Assembly (NCBI GenBank): GCA_024743215.1
Contig: JANSWZ010000003.1
Location: 1 to 64,000, forward strand
Origin: Alphaproteobacteria bacterium
GTDB taxonomy: Bacteria; Pseudomonadota; Alphaproteobacteria; Rhizobiales; GCA-2746425
Direction of reading: 5' to 3'
DNA length: 64,000 nt
Positions 1 through 9,029 of the stretch are shown here, piece by piece. The position numbers and the translations under genes were made by a program. The notes below the pieces were generated by a model. That model was not told where the DNA came from. It saw only the letters and a program-made list of their open reading frames with translations, and did no database searches. Within the stretch, counting starts at the first letter, position 1; every line of letters begins with the position of its first letter.

Positions 1-69
1 GAATTCCACCTCGCAGCTACTGCGCAAAACCTCAGAAAACTAGCGAAACTCATCCCCCAAGCAGCGTAA
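1..69 (+). pseudogene. 3' end of an IS1182-family transposase (cut by the window edge)
   Basis: The first 23 codons read EFHLAATAQNLRKLAKL followed by IPQAA and a TAA stop. This matches the C-terminus of the full transposase at 4998-6383 (EFHLAATAQNLRKLAKLVP) at protein level, but the DNA differs at many third positions, so this is a different IS of the same family and not a recent copy. Only the tail is visible, so whether the gene is intact to the left cannot be judged. Confidence 0.85.
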
Positions 70-118
70 AACCCAATAGGAAGCAACGCGGCCAGTTTCC
101 AAAGCCGATAACAACAAA

Positions 119-135
119 GCCTTTTTCATCAAAAT
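119..135 (+). repeat. Probable right terminal repeat of the left IS1182-family copy
   Basis: About 50 bp after the partial transposase stop there is GCCTTTTTCATCAAAAT. It resembles the right terminal repeat of the complete IS (GACTTTTTCAACGGAAT at 6443-6459) in sequence and in its position relative to the transposase stop. I infer that the left IS ends near here. Confidence 0.45.
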
Positions 136-157
136 CGGCCCACAGCCGCCGTTCGTG

Positions 158-199
158 AGGTCATTTGCTTGCTGCATTTGCGTTCCCGGAAAATGACCT
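158..199. repeat. Inverted repeat / hairpin next to the left IS end
   Basis: AGGTCATTT (158-166) pairs perfectly with AAATGACCT (191-199) around a 24-nt loop. It follows the string CGGCCCACAGCCGCCGTT, and a similar string (CGGCCCATAGCTGCCGTT) occurs near 6505 just beyond the complete IS. This could be a dispersed intergenic repeat into which these IS insert, or a terminator for the transposase. No T-run follows, so a terminator is less likely. Confidence 0.35.
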
Positions 200-272
200 T
201 CGTCAGAACAGCAATAACCGGGTTGTCAGGTGTGCGAAACACTGAGATTTGGGTTACTGATCTTTGATCATT

Positions 273-3200
273 CTACTTTTGCAGAACTTCACAGCGCTTG
301 GTGAGGTCGATCCCAATAACCTGAATATTCTCTATGGCTGCCGACTTGAATTCTAAGTCTGTTGAAATCAACTCAAGACCATATTTTTGCAACGCTTCAA
401 CCAGTTCTTCAAAATTCAGGCGTTCTCCGGCTGGAGTCTCCCAACGCTGCTGAGTTCCACGAGAAACAAGCAAGAAAACACCGTTTTTATTGGCTTTATC
501 CCGCAGGTAATCACCACAGAGTTGCTCGCGTAATTTCTTAAATAGCTGGGGTCCTGACCAGTTATTGTCAGCAATTTTCAGTTCGACGGGCACCATACCC
601 TGCACGTCTGGATGCATGAAGCGAATGTCGGTCCGCTGCTTGTTTGGCATCTCGTCTTCCTGAGAAATGGAATACCGGCCGTTTGACCGTTTTTGAAGCT
701 CGCCCGCAAGATAGTTGCGAAGCTTGGTTTCCTCTTTGGTCTCAATGACAACTTCAGCGGGGCTGAAATCTCCTTCCTCATACTCATACTTCAGATCAAG
801 TATGCGACTGACCGAAATGTCGAACAGTTCGCGTGGATTGGATGGCGTGTATTCCAACAGCGTGGCAAATTCGTTCACCTTGCTAACCTGCCATGGCGTG
901 TCAGCATCCGCCTGCGCCCGCATGCCAGCCTGTCTTGTTAGCCATGCTCTTTTGTCTCGGGTCGGGGCCGCCTGCGCGATTTCCATCAAGGCATCGAATG
1001 CTTCTTTGCCTGGAATGTCTCGCAATGCGTCGTAGATTTGATTGCGTGCATCCTGAGCGTTGTCTCTGGACGTCGGGCTATAGACACCACCTCCTGCACG
1101 CTCGATGTCCTCCTCAGACCGAACATGCTCGTGCATCAACTTATGAAGGGCGCACAAATGCAACGCGGTTTCATGGTTCTTCCGCACTCCAATACCCTGA
1201 TCTCGGCGTGACCCGTTGAGGGCGTTGATGAAACCAACAGCCAGTTCCGTGGCCTTTTCGCGCTCCAGCGCCGACAGTGTTTCGGAGAGCCATGCAATGG
1301 CAGGCGCAGGCTCAACAGATACCCATGTGGCATACCATAGATGAAGTTGCGCATCCGGCGTCGTACTCGCCTCTATCTTCCCAGAACAAAGCGCTGCCAC
1401 ATCGCGGTCTAGAATTTCCTCGCACCCCAATATTGCGCCCAGTATAATTCCAAGTGGCTGTGCAAAGACTGGGTCGCGGGTGCGCAGAAGATTCAAAAAA
1501 TGCGGCGCGAGCTGTTCGCCATACCACGGTGCGTCCCACGCCAGATCATTGATCACATAGTGCGGGGGCTGCTCTGTAATCACATCAAACAACTCCCATT
1601 CAACCTCCCGAACGACAACATCGAATGTAACTTCGGGGTATTGGTTGGCAAATAGCTTGAACCATGACGGGAATCCGTTCAGTTCGCAAAATAGATATCG
1701 AGCGGCTCGCAGCGCCTCGTCTTCCGTCAGGTCGGCGGGCCAACCTTCGATCTCTTGGGACTCTATCATAAGACCGGACAGTCCCATGATCTGGAGTGTT
1801 GGATAGGAGCTTCCTTGCTCTCCATCCTCGGATGCAAGCGTCGGGTTGAACCGTCGCCACATTGCCATCAGCCCGTCTCGCATTGCCTCGGCTGTCTCTT
1901 GCCCAAATTCTTCTGCGAGGTTTCGCCAATTTGACTGACTCCACTTGCTGTCTGACTCGTTGCGCTCCCGCATGCAGTCAAACAGGTAACTTTGAGAATT
2001 CCAGAAAGGCCCGTCTGACGGCGGTTCCAAATCACGAATATGGTCAAGGTGCTTGGGCAGATATTCGCGCCATTCTGCGCGCACGGCGGCCGTGGCCTCT
2101 TCACGCACTTTCAAACGCCTGCTGCGATCAGCATCCGAACGTTTGTAGCTCTTTTCTTTATCACTCATCGGTGGCGGGTTGAGGAGACGTTTGAGCAATT
2201 CAGATAACTCGGAATTCTCCTTGACCGTTGCCCATAGCCGCCTGCGGACCGCTGGTGGTCGGCCCGCTTCGAGATAGAGGCTAAACGCCAGCGTCAGCGC
2301 AACCATCTTGTCGTCTTGGAAATCCTTGTCTGAAATCCATATGAACGCTTCTTCAATATCATCGACGTTGAAGCGCCACTGGTCACGAAAGAACCTAGCC
2401 CGCAACCAGTCGGTAACGCGGCTTTCATCTTTTTGCTTGCGAACCTGCCGAACGGTCTCAATGTCGTGCCAAAACAAGGCAGTGTTGAGTTCTCGCCACG
2501 CAGGAACAAGCTTATCCAGTTTAGACTTGGAATCCCCAATATCATAATCCCGTGCCAGCGCAACAGAAGAGATAATGAATAGAACAGGCTCTTGAAGGGC
2601 AAGCGGACTACGTTCTTCAACAAGACGCTCGCAGGCCGGAATGCCGAAATTCAGCATCCACGCATTGTCCTTCGAAACTTCGAAGTATCGACGCTCGATG
2701 AATGGTTCTTTCTTGAGATTCTGCGCTGTCCTGCAAACGACAATATATGTGTCTTCGACGGAACGGTCGAGCACATAGGCTTGCATCGCTCGGTTAAGAC
2801 CGTCGGTGTTGTATCGCTCTCCTCCGCCAGCCTGTTCGATGAGATCCATTACGAGGTCGCAAGATAGATACCGCGCACCGAAGACCTCGATGAAATGAGC
2901 CAACTCGCGCCGCTCCGCAATGGCAGGGTCGTTGGCAATAGCTTTAACTGCGGACATGATCTGCGCATCGGTTCCAACGACAACTAACGCCTGCATCGCG
3001 GCGAGGCGAGTGTATCGGTACTGTCCGGTTTTGCAGGCGGCAGCAAATGCAATATCAACCAAGTCTTTTAGCAATCCGATCTCGATGGAGCGCAAGACGA
3101 ACCGTTCAACTTCACTATGGTTACCGTGGCGCTCATGGATGGATCTCATTACGCCGCTCAGCTCGGGCGAAATAAGCCTCTGTAGAGTTGCAAGATCGTA

Positions 3201-4622
3201 TGCCTGAGACGCTTCCGGTGATGCAGCGCATTTTGCACTGTATTCATCCAAGAGCTTCGTTCGGTCCTCGGGTTGTAAGGATGAGGGATCACCGCCTTCG
3301 AAAAATATTTCTGGCCAGCCGCGGAGAAGGCGTGTCCGGATGGGTGTATCAAACAATGCAAGCCAAGGAAGGATTGACCGCAAGCTGGGTATGACGATCT
3401 CAACACCGTACTGGGTTTTGAAGAACAGGTTCTGGACGCGGCGCGATTGTCCCATCTTGATAAGTTCGTAGAACCAACGAGCCGCCAAAAATTCACGGCT
3501 GTCACGATGGTCGAACCGAACAAAGCCGTAGGTTTCCGGCTCAAAGATTGGCCTTCCAAGTAAGGCTGAGCACTCCGTGTGAGTCCAGTCATCAAGCGCT
3601 TCATTCACGGCAAAACCGTCCTCGTGGTCGGTCTGATCTGGAACCGTGATCGTGGATTGGTGCGTAAGGGCAACGGTTGCGGCAAGTTTCATTGCTCCGG
3701 TATTCGCCTTTATTGGCGTTAGGTCGATACGAGCGCTCCGATCCAGATCATGTTCTTTGAGTTTACGCTCGATGTTGGCTTCGACGAGTTCCCGCCTCTT
3801 ACCCAGTCGTCTCTCTTTGAGCCAGAAGGCAATGATATCATCAAGGTCTTTGGGACGGCCTGCTAGCGCACCGAGATCATTGCGCTCGATTTCTGCGATA
3901 AGCTTATCGGCATCCGGTGTACCTTTCGCGTTTGCATAGAGCCGCATTTGGTCGGGAGTTAAATGCTGCAACGTGTAATATTTGATCGGAGATTTCCGTT
4001 CTGTGCCAGCGCCTTCAGGCTCCGGATCGTTGAAGAAATCATCTTCGTTCGCGTCTTGTGAGCTGTCAGATTGATCCGCCTCTTGGGGCATTCTGTAGGG
4101 GAAAAGGCTATCGACGCGGGCAGCGTCGTCAATCGGTCGCCAAGCGCCAACGCGACTGGTCAGGATGACATGCGTTTTTTGGAGGTTGTTTCTTATATGG
4201 GGACGTAAGGTCTTGAGTGCCTTGTCGAACGCCGCTGGTCCGTCAAGGCGCGCCTCGTCTATGGAATCGAGGAATATCCACATTTCGTCATCATTTGACA
4301 ACGCTTCCTTGAAGGATGCGATATCGCCGTCGCCTTCGAAGACCATGTCGGAAAAACCCGACGCAAGATATTCAAGCCGGACGAAAAATGCTGATTTTCC
4401 TTTCTCACGCAGCTTACGGCATTGATGCGCGATTTCCCATGTCTTCCCAGTCCCCGCGGACGACAGAAGGACGACGCGGTGTTGCTTGATAATGTCGGAC
4501 CACGTCGGAAGTGAGAGATGGCCCCACCCAATCTGTGTCTCAATGTCCGGCTGCGAGACATCTCGTGTACTAAGCTCAACGAATTGTCGGTTGAGTTCGA
4601 TATAGTTTTGGGAGTTTTGCAT
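273..4622 (-). CDS. Large STAND/NACHT-type NTPase with C-terminal PD-(D/E)XK-like nuclease domain (candidate defence protein)
   Basis: Lone 1449-aa protein. What is seen: a P-loop SSAGTGKT (about residues 54-61), a Walker B strand EMWIFLDSIDEA (113-124), a sensor-like strand HVILTSRVGAW (151-161), an acidic low-complexity insert (about 181-206), and FDHRDSREFLAARW (370-383). The last motif matches the F-H-x-S-x-x-E-F-L-A-A signature at the end of the NTPase core in NACHT/STAND proteins. Residues about 480-1290 are helical and HEAT/ARM-like, as expected for a sensor. The C-terminus has D1332 in TDIRF, E1347-L-K1349 in VPVELKI, and then QL(x)nYL (about 1367-1373), the layout of a PD-(D/E)XK nuclease. 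Known STAND defence proteins (Avs type) sense phage proteins and fire an effector, usually N-terminal; here the effector would be C-terminal. It has no operon partner and lies between two IS1182-family elements near a tRNA gene. The defence role is inference; NTPase and nuclease folds are motif-based. Confidence 0.75.
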   Translation of the reverse strand: MQNSQNYIELNRQFVELSTRDVSQPDIETQIGWGHLSLPTWSDIIKQHRVVLLSSAGTGKTWEIAHQCRKLREKGKSAFFVRLEYLASGFSDMVFEGDGDIASFKEALSNDDEMWIFLDSIDEARLDGPAAFDKALKTLRPHIRNNLQKTHVILTSRVGAWRPIDDAARVDSLFPYRMPQEADQSDSSQDANEDDFFNDPEPEGAGTERKSPIKYYTLQHLTPDQMRLYANAKGTPDADKLIAEIERNDLGALAGRPKDLDDIIAFWLKERRLGKRRELVEANIERKLKEHDLDRSARIDLTPIKANTGAMKLAATVALTHQSTITVPDQTDHEDGFAVNEALDDWTHTECSALLGRPIFEPETYGFVRFDHRDSREFLAARWFYELIKMGQSRRVQNLFFKTQYGVEIVIPSLRSILPWLALFDTPIRTRLLRGWPEIFFEGGDPSSLQPEDRTKLLDEYSAKCAASPEASQAYDLATLQRLISPELSGVMRSIHERHGNHSEVERFVLRSIEIGLLKDLVDIAFAAACKTGQYRYTRLAAMQALVVVGTDAQIMSAVKAIANDPAIAERRELAHFIEVFGARYLSCDLVMDLIEQAGGGERYNTDGLNRAMQAYVLDRSVEDTYIVVCRTAQNLKKEPFIERRYFEVSKDNAWMLNFGIPACERLVEERSPLALQEPVLFIISSVALARDYDIGDSKSKLDKLVPAWRELNTALFWHDIETVRQVRKQKDESRVTDWLRARFFRDQWRFNVDDIEEAFIWISDKDFQDDKMVALTLAFSLYLEAGRPPAVRRRLWATVKENSELSELLKRLLNPPPMSDKEKSYKRSDADRSRRLKVREEATAAVRAEWREYLPKHLDHIRDLEPPSDGPFWNSQSYLFDCMRERNESDSKWSQSNWRNLAEEFGQETAEAMRDGLMAMWRRFNPTLASEDGEQGSSYPTLQIMGLSGLMIESQEIEGWPADLTEDEALRAARYLFCELNGFPSWFKLFANQYPEVTFDVVVREVEWELFDVITEQPPHYVINDLAWDAPWYGEQLAPHFLNLLRTRDPVFAQPLGIILGAILGCEEILDRDVAALCSGKIEASTTPDAQLHLWYATWVSVEPAPAIAWLSETLSALEREKATELAVGFINALNGSRRDQGIGVRKNHETALHLCALHKLMHEHVRSEEDIERAGGGVYSPTSRDNAQDARNQIYDALRDIPGKEAFDALMEIAQAAPTRDKRAWLTRQAGMRAQADADTPWQVSKVNEFATLLEYTPSNPRELFDISVSRILDLKYEYEEGDFSPAEVVIETKEETKLRNYLAGELQKRSNGRYSISQEDEMPNKQRTDIRFMHPDVQGMVPVELKIADNNWSGPQLFKKLREQLCGDYLRDKANKNGVFLLVSRGTQQRWETPAGERLNFEELVEALQKYGLELISTDLEFKSAAIENIQVIGIDLTKRCEVLQK

Positions 4623-4919
4623 AGCGTGGTACTGAGCGAAATTGATGTGGTTCAGCGGCTAACATCGGATGATATAGCTTCGCCGTCCAGTTGCGTTGTC
4701 AAATATAGGGTATTTTGCTTGCAGCGGACCCATATATGACGTTTTTCGCTATCCAGCCTTTCATGTCTTTTTGCAGATAAACTCTATTTGATGAGTACGG
4801 TCGTCTATACATGTGTATGAAGTGTTCATGCGGCAGCGCTTCATGCTGACTGGTAATGTCAGCTTTTGCACGGACGTGCTAAATGTATCGAATCGCCAGC
4901 GAAGGTCTGCTCCCCGCCC

Positions 4920-4936
4920 ATTCCGTTGAAAAAGTC
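4920..4936 (+). repeat. Left terminal inverted repeat of the IS1182-family element
   Basis: ATTCCGTTGAAAAAGTC, an exact reverse complement of 6443-6459. Confidence 0.88.
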
Positions 4937-4997
4937 GCCTTGGTATCGGCATGTTTAACTGATTCAATTTCCTTGTTGATTTGGGAGATTGATCGCG

Positions 4998-6383
4998 ATG
5001 ATGGGACCAAAGAAAGAAGCTCAAGCTGCACTGTTTTATGAGTTTTGCTTGGAAGATCATGTTCCTGCCGACCACTTGCTGAGATCAATAGATCGATTTG
5101 TTGATCTGGTTGATATTCGCGAACATCTCGTTCCATTTTATAGTCAGATTGGCCGACCATCGATTGCTCCAGAGCTAATGATCCGCATGCTGCTTGTGGG
5201 GTATATTATGGGTATCCGGTCCGAACGGCGCTTGTGCGAAGAGGTTCATTTGAATCTGGCGTATCGTTGGTTTTGCCGTTTGGATTTAGGCGATGCTGTT
5301 CCAGATCATTCGACTTTCTCAAAGAATCGACATGGTAGGTTCCGTGAGAGTGATTTGTTTCGACAGATGTTTGAGAGTGTTGTCGCTCGTTGTATCGAAG
5401 AGGGGCTGGCGAGTGGCCAACGGTTAGCTGTCGACGCCAGCTTGATTGAGGCTGACAACAATCGGCAAAACTCATCTCAGATTGCTGAATGGACGCCGGA
5501 TATGACTGATCCACAGACTGCACCACGGGCTGTGCGTGAATATCTTGAGACATTGGATGATGCAGCCTTTGGTGCAGCAACACCTGTTAAGCCAAAGTTC
5601 AATTCGCATTCCGATCCTGCATCGCAGTGGACTGCCGCTCGCAAAGGGCCAGCTTTCTTCGCATATTCCAACAACTATCTGATCGACACCGATAATGCGA
5701 TCATCCTTGATGTGGAAGCAACCCGCTCTGTTAGACAAGCCGAACTTGGCGCATTGCAAACCATGCTCGACAGAACCGATAATCGCTTTGATATCCAGCC
5801 CGAACGAATAATCGCTGATACAGCTTATGGAACAGGCCCTTTGCTTGAATGGTTGGTTCAACAGCGCGGCATCGCCCCACATATCCCTGTGGTAGAAAAG
5901 TCTGGTCGTACAGATGGAACTTTTGAGACCTCAGATTTTGCATATGACGATCAAAAGGACATCTACATTTGTCCAGCTAGAAAGGAGCTGAAGCAACGTC
6001 GTCGCGCCTTTACCAATCCAAGGACCCCACAACCAGACGAGCATGGCGTGTTGCGCTATCGCGCTAGTAAAGCTGAATGTGATGCTTGTCAGCTCAAGTC
6101 CAAATGCTGCCCGAAAGCCCCTCAACGAAAAGTCACACGATCTGTCCATGAACCATCCCGTGACGTAGCCCGTAAAATCTATCAAACCATCAACTATTCG
6201 ATCTCATGCAAACTGCGTAAAAAGGTCGAGATGTTATTCGCTCATCTCAAGCGCATTCTCAAACTGGACCGGCTCCGATTACGAGGGCCCTGCGGTGTCC
6301 GTGATGAATTTCACCTTGCAGCAACCGCCCAAAACCTCAGAAAGTTAGCAAAGTTGGTCCCAGATCAAAGCCAGACTGCGTAA
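4998..6383 (+). CDS. IS1182-family transposase (DDE)
   Basis: A 461-aa transposase that would cut and join the ends of the surrounding IS. It has the DUF772-like N-terminal region (DHLLRSIDRFVDLVD, then RPSIAPELMIRMLLVGYI) and a catalytic core with candidate acidic residues in AVDASLIEAD, IADTAYGTG and KVEMLFAHLKR. A Cys cluster (YICPA, then CDACQLKSKCC) inserted in the core is typical of the IS1182 group. The ORF track starts at a TTG (4989). I prefer the ATG at 4998 because GGGAG lies 10 nt upstream; a second ATG follows directly. No frameshift or stop is seen, so the gene is probably functional. Confidence 0.93.
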   Translation: MMGPKKEAQAALFYEFCLEDHVPADHLLRSIDRFVDLVDIREHLVPFYSQIGRPSIAPELMIRMLLVGYIMGIRSERRLCEEVHLNLAYRWFCRLDLGDAVPDHSTFSKNRHGRFRESDLFRQMFESVVARCIEEGLASGQRLAVDASLIEADNNRQNSSQIAEWTPDMTDPQTAPRAVREYLETLDDAAFGAATPVKPKFNSHSDPASQWTAARKGPAFFAYSNNYLIDTDNAIILDVEATRSVRQAELGALQTMLDRTDNRFDIQPERIIADTAYGTGPLLEWLVQQRGIAPHIPVVEKSGRTDGTFETSDFAYDDQKDIYICPARKELKQRRRAFTNPRTPQPDEHGVLRYRASKAECDACQLKSKCCPKAPQRKVTRSVHEPSRDVARKIYQTINYSISCKLRKKVEMLFAHLKRILKLDRLRLRGPCGVRDEFHLAATAQNLRKLAKLVPDQSQTA

Positions 6384-6442
6384 ATGGCGCAAAAGCCAAC
6401 GACGTGCTTACTCAAAGCAACGATAAACCCCGCCTACAAAGT

Positions 6443-6459
6443 GACTTTTTCAACGGAAT
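6443..6459 (-). repeat. Right terminal inverted repeat of the IS1182-family element
   Basis: GACTTTTTCAACGGAAT on the plus strand, an exact reverse complement of 4920-4936, 59 bp after the transposase stop. Confidence 0.88.
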
Positions 6460-6792
6460 ACGCCCGTTCTAGACTTTTGCTAAATTCTCGCACACCGACA
6501 CTTTCGGCCCATAGCTGCCGTTTGTGCCATCCGCAGTGAAGGGCTGCAGGGGGCCTTTTTTGACCGACGCTGCGTGGTGACAAGATTGAGGTCTCAATGG
6601 TAAACTGGACATTCGCCTAGGTTGGGCAACCGTGTTCTCTGCGTGACGTTGGACACTAAATTGGATCAGTACAATTAATTCCGATAGGTCGCCGTGATCG
6701 AGCTAGTAAGTGTGAATTATCTTGACAAGGAGTGTTCTGGGCAGATTCATTATCAGGTTCACCCCAATAAGCTCAGGGATTTGGAGATAATA
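6460..6792. other. Intergenic stretch between IS end and orphan secreted-protein gene
   Basis: About 330 bp with no credible gene. It has a string TTTCGGCCCATAGCTGCCGTT near 6503 resembling one beyond the left IS (133-153), and a run GGGCTGCAGGGGGCC near 6541. The last 100 bp are AT-rich and should carry the promoter of the next gene; no strong -35/-10 pair is evident by eye. Confidence 0.5.
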
Positions 6793-8217
6793 ATGTTCTT
6801 TCAGAAGTGCTTGATAGTAGTCATTTTTGTTTGCGTTACATCGCTTAAAGGCGTTGCGCTCGCCAAATCCGACGAAGAAACCAGTTACGAGAGCGCAGTT
6901 AATGCTAGTGCGAAATGGTCCCTTCACCCCAACTTAGTTGTAATTTCTCGTCTTGAATTTCCAGCAAGATATCTCATTTCCGTCGACGAAAATTTAAATC
7001 GTCCTGGCAGAATCGAGCCTTTAGTTGGTCTTAAGCGAACAAGTTTTTACAACACAACAATCGAACAAAAGAGCCAAGCAATTGTTGACGGAGTCGACAT
7101 CGGACTTTTCGGAAATGCAGCTACTTTTCTGACAGCACCAACAGGCACCTTTGAGTTAGATGGCCTCTCGCGCGATGTTCTAGTTAGCAACTCATGGGGT
7201 GGATCGATGAGTGTGCAGGATATCATAGGCGATGAAATTGTGTTCAATCAGTCGCTTAAAATCGCTGAGTTCCAGGAGCCTCATTTTGTCAGAGTTTGCC
7301 TCAACGATGTCGTTCGTGTCGGCAATTCCACCGCATATGAGCCCGTCATTGCATTCAGCGTTGATGATGAAGCCATTGTCAGGTCGGCGAGGAACGCGAA
7401 CCGCGAGATAGCTTTGTGGCGAAGTGGATGTGTGGATCTATCGGGATCAAAATTTTCTGCAACACTGGTGCGTAAGGTTGACTCTCCGAGTATCCCAATT
7501 CCTGGAGTTTTCAGAGCCTTAGGCAACATTTCGTTTGCGCCGCTAAGTGCTATCAAATCATCGATTGATCTTACCAACAAAAAACCACCTATACTTCATG
7601 GTGGAGAGTTTTCTAAGGTTTGGAGAACAATTCACCGCAAAGCGATAATCGCCCACAAACTACCGTTTTCGGCCACCTATGCCATCTCGTATCTGGAAAC
7701 CATGAACGACGGCACAACTGGCGTACTAGAAGTAGCGCGTGGGCCTGGAGATAACCCGATAATCATGCATGAGGGTGGTGGCGTTGTTGTTCATGGTTCG
7801 CAGATAAGTTTGTCTAAAGCTCCACCGAGCGGCTATGGGAAGATGTCACTCATTGGCTACAGTGAGGCAGATTTCAAATTCTTGAAGTTTAAGGTTTCAG
7901 GGTCTGCCCGCACCGCGCCATTAGACCCGACCAGAGTCATTGCTCGCTTCGCAGCTGAGCACCTTGTGAGAGTTTGCATCGATTCTGCGAAGTGGACGGA
8001 TATAGAAATTCAAACTGTAATTCGTCCTCACGCCACCTTGTTTATTGATGGTCAAATGATACCACGCCCCGGAGCTCCGACGCCGCTGTTCAATGCATGT
8101 ACCGACTTTGCGGCGAAGAGTATTGAACTTGGGCTTTTACCAGATTCTTCCGTTGGTGCCGGAAAATGGACACTTAATGGGACACTCTATTATCGGCTTC
8201 TGCCGCATACTAAGTGA
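6793..8217 (+). CDS. Orphan secreted or periplasmic protein with two similar halves, function unknown
   Basis: I do not recognise the family. The track start (6694) is poor; ATG 6793 has GGAG six bases upstream and begins a clear signal peptide (MFFQKCLIVVIFVCVTSLKGVALA), giving 474 aa. The mature protein looks like two related beta-rich halves. Each has a strand with a Cys (HFVRVCLND in the first, HLVRVCIDS in the second), and about 50-65 residues later a second Cys (SGCVDLSG; NACTDFAA). One disulfide per half is plausible. The gene is flanked by an IS and by the tRNA-fMet, has no operon partner, and appears more AT-rich than the core genes further right, all consistent with acquired DNA. 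Possible roles such as a surface or adhesin-like protein are only guesses. Confidence 0.65.
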   Translation: MFFQKCLIVVIFVCVTSLKGVALAKSDEETSYESAVNASAKWSLHPNLVVISRLEFPARYLISVDENLNRPGRIEPLVGLKRTSFYNTTIEQKSQAIVDGVDIGLFGNAATFLTAPTGTFELDGLSRDVLVSNSWGGSMSVQDIIGDEIVFNQSLKIAEFQEPHFVRVCLNDVVRVGNSTAYEPVIAFSVDDEAIVRSARNANREIALWRSGCVDLSGSKFSATLVRKVDSPSIPIPGVFRALGNISFAPLSAIKSSIDLTNKKPPILHGGEFSKVWRTIHRKAIIAHKLPFSATYAISYLETMNDGTTGVLEVARGPGDNPIIMHEGGGVVVHGSQISLSKAPPSGYGKMSLIGYSEADFKFLKFKVSGSARTAPLDPTRVIARFAAEHLVRVCIDSAKWTDIEIQTVIRPHATLFIDGQMIPRPGAPTPLFNACTDFAAKSIELGLLPDSSVGAGKWTLNGTLYYRLLPHTK

Positions 8218-8806
8218 AAAGTCGGTTTTCACTGTCCTCTCTTGTTCCAAGCTTGGACTGCTATTTGCGTGGCTATGTCTGAAAATAGCGCAGCCCAACA
8301 TTAAGGCGCACTGCAGCTTCCTGGTGGGTAGTTCGTGAACCCGACTTAATTGGTCGGATGGCGACAATGTCCGCGTTGTTGCCGTTCGTTCAAGCCGCAG
8401 CGAAAGTCCGATTTCCGCCCATTTTTGCATTGAAGCACGGCTCAGTTTATGGACTGAGATTACAATAATTACTAATTCCGATAGAGTTTCAATATGAGAT
8501 AATGGCTGCTCAGTTTTGTGAGAGCGGGCAATTGATCGAATACCACTTCATGATACGCTCTATTGCAAAGCGTAAAGCAGCTTTTCAGATTTTTAAGGGA
8601 GCTAAGTATCGGAGTTTGCGAAGATGATTAGGGTCGCATAAGTGAACACAGATTTCTTTGTCCTGCGCCGCAGTTCAAAGCTGCAATCACCCTGCATTCC
8701 TACTGATTGCTATTCCGCCACCTTATTATGGCCTTATTAATTCGAAAATCACGAAACAACGCAAAATTTCATATGGCTTTAAGTATCTAATTTTAAAGGT
8801 AAATTT
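8218..8806. other. 589-bp non-coding stretch at the island side of tRNA-fMet
   Basis: I see no gene here: the ORFs listed at 8093-8338 and 8137-8430 overlap each other on opposite strands, lack ribosome sites and resemble nothing. The DNA is AT-rich from about 8450 onward. GCCGTTCGTTCAAGCCGCAGCG near 8380 distantly resembles the repeat-like strings beside the two IS. No second copy of the tRNA 3' end, as would mark an att site, is visible. Confidence 0.5.
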
Positions 8807-8883
<77 letters not shown>

Positions 8884-9029
8884 CCAAAAATGTGCTGAGT
8901 TCCTCAGCGACAGGCAGCATGTAGCACTCCTCTTTGGGGAATGAAAGGTGTATGTGACGTTTTTTTGTCAGTCTTTTTTTGGCCATCGTTCAAAGGGCGG
9001 AAACTGGCCTTTCAAGGGCGCAAATCGGG

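Larger units (their letters stand above)
4920..6459 (+). mobile_element. Complete IS1182-family insertion sequence (1.54 kb)
   Basis: The element is bounded by perfect 17-bp terminal inverted repeats: ATTCCGTTGAAAAAGTC at 4920-4936 and its reverse complement at 6443-6459. One intact transposase gene fills most of it. CGCCC occurs just outside both ends (4915-4919 and 6461-6465, the latter one base away from the repeat). That may be a short target duplication or chance. The intact ORF and perfect repeats suggest the element could still be active. Confidence 0.88.

Noticed and set aside
1-6459. Strict composite transposon
   Set aside because: The two IS copies differ too much in DNA sequence and the left copy's outer end is out of view, so co-transposition cannot be claimed.
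8093-8430. Two small overlapping ORFs (81 and 97 aa) downstream of the orphan secreted protein
   Set aside because: They overlap on opposite strands, lack ribosome sites and show no recognisable domain.
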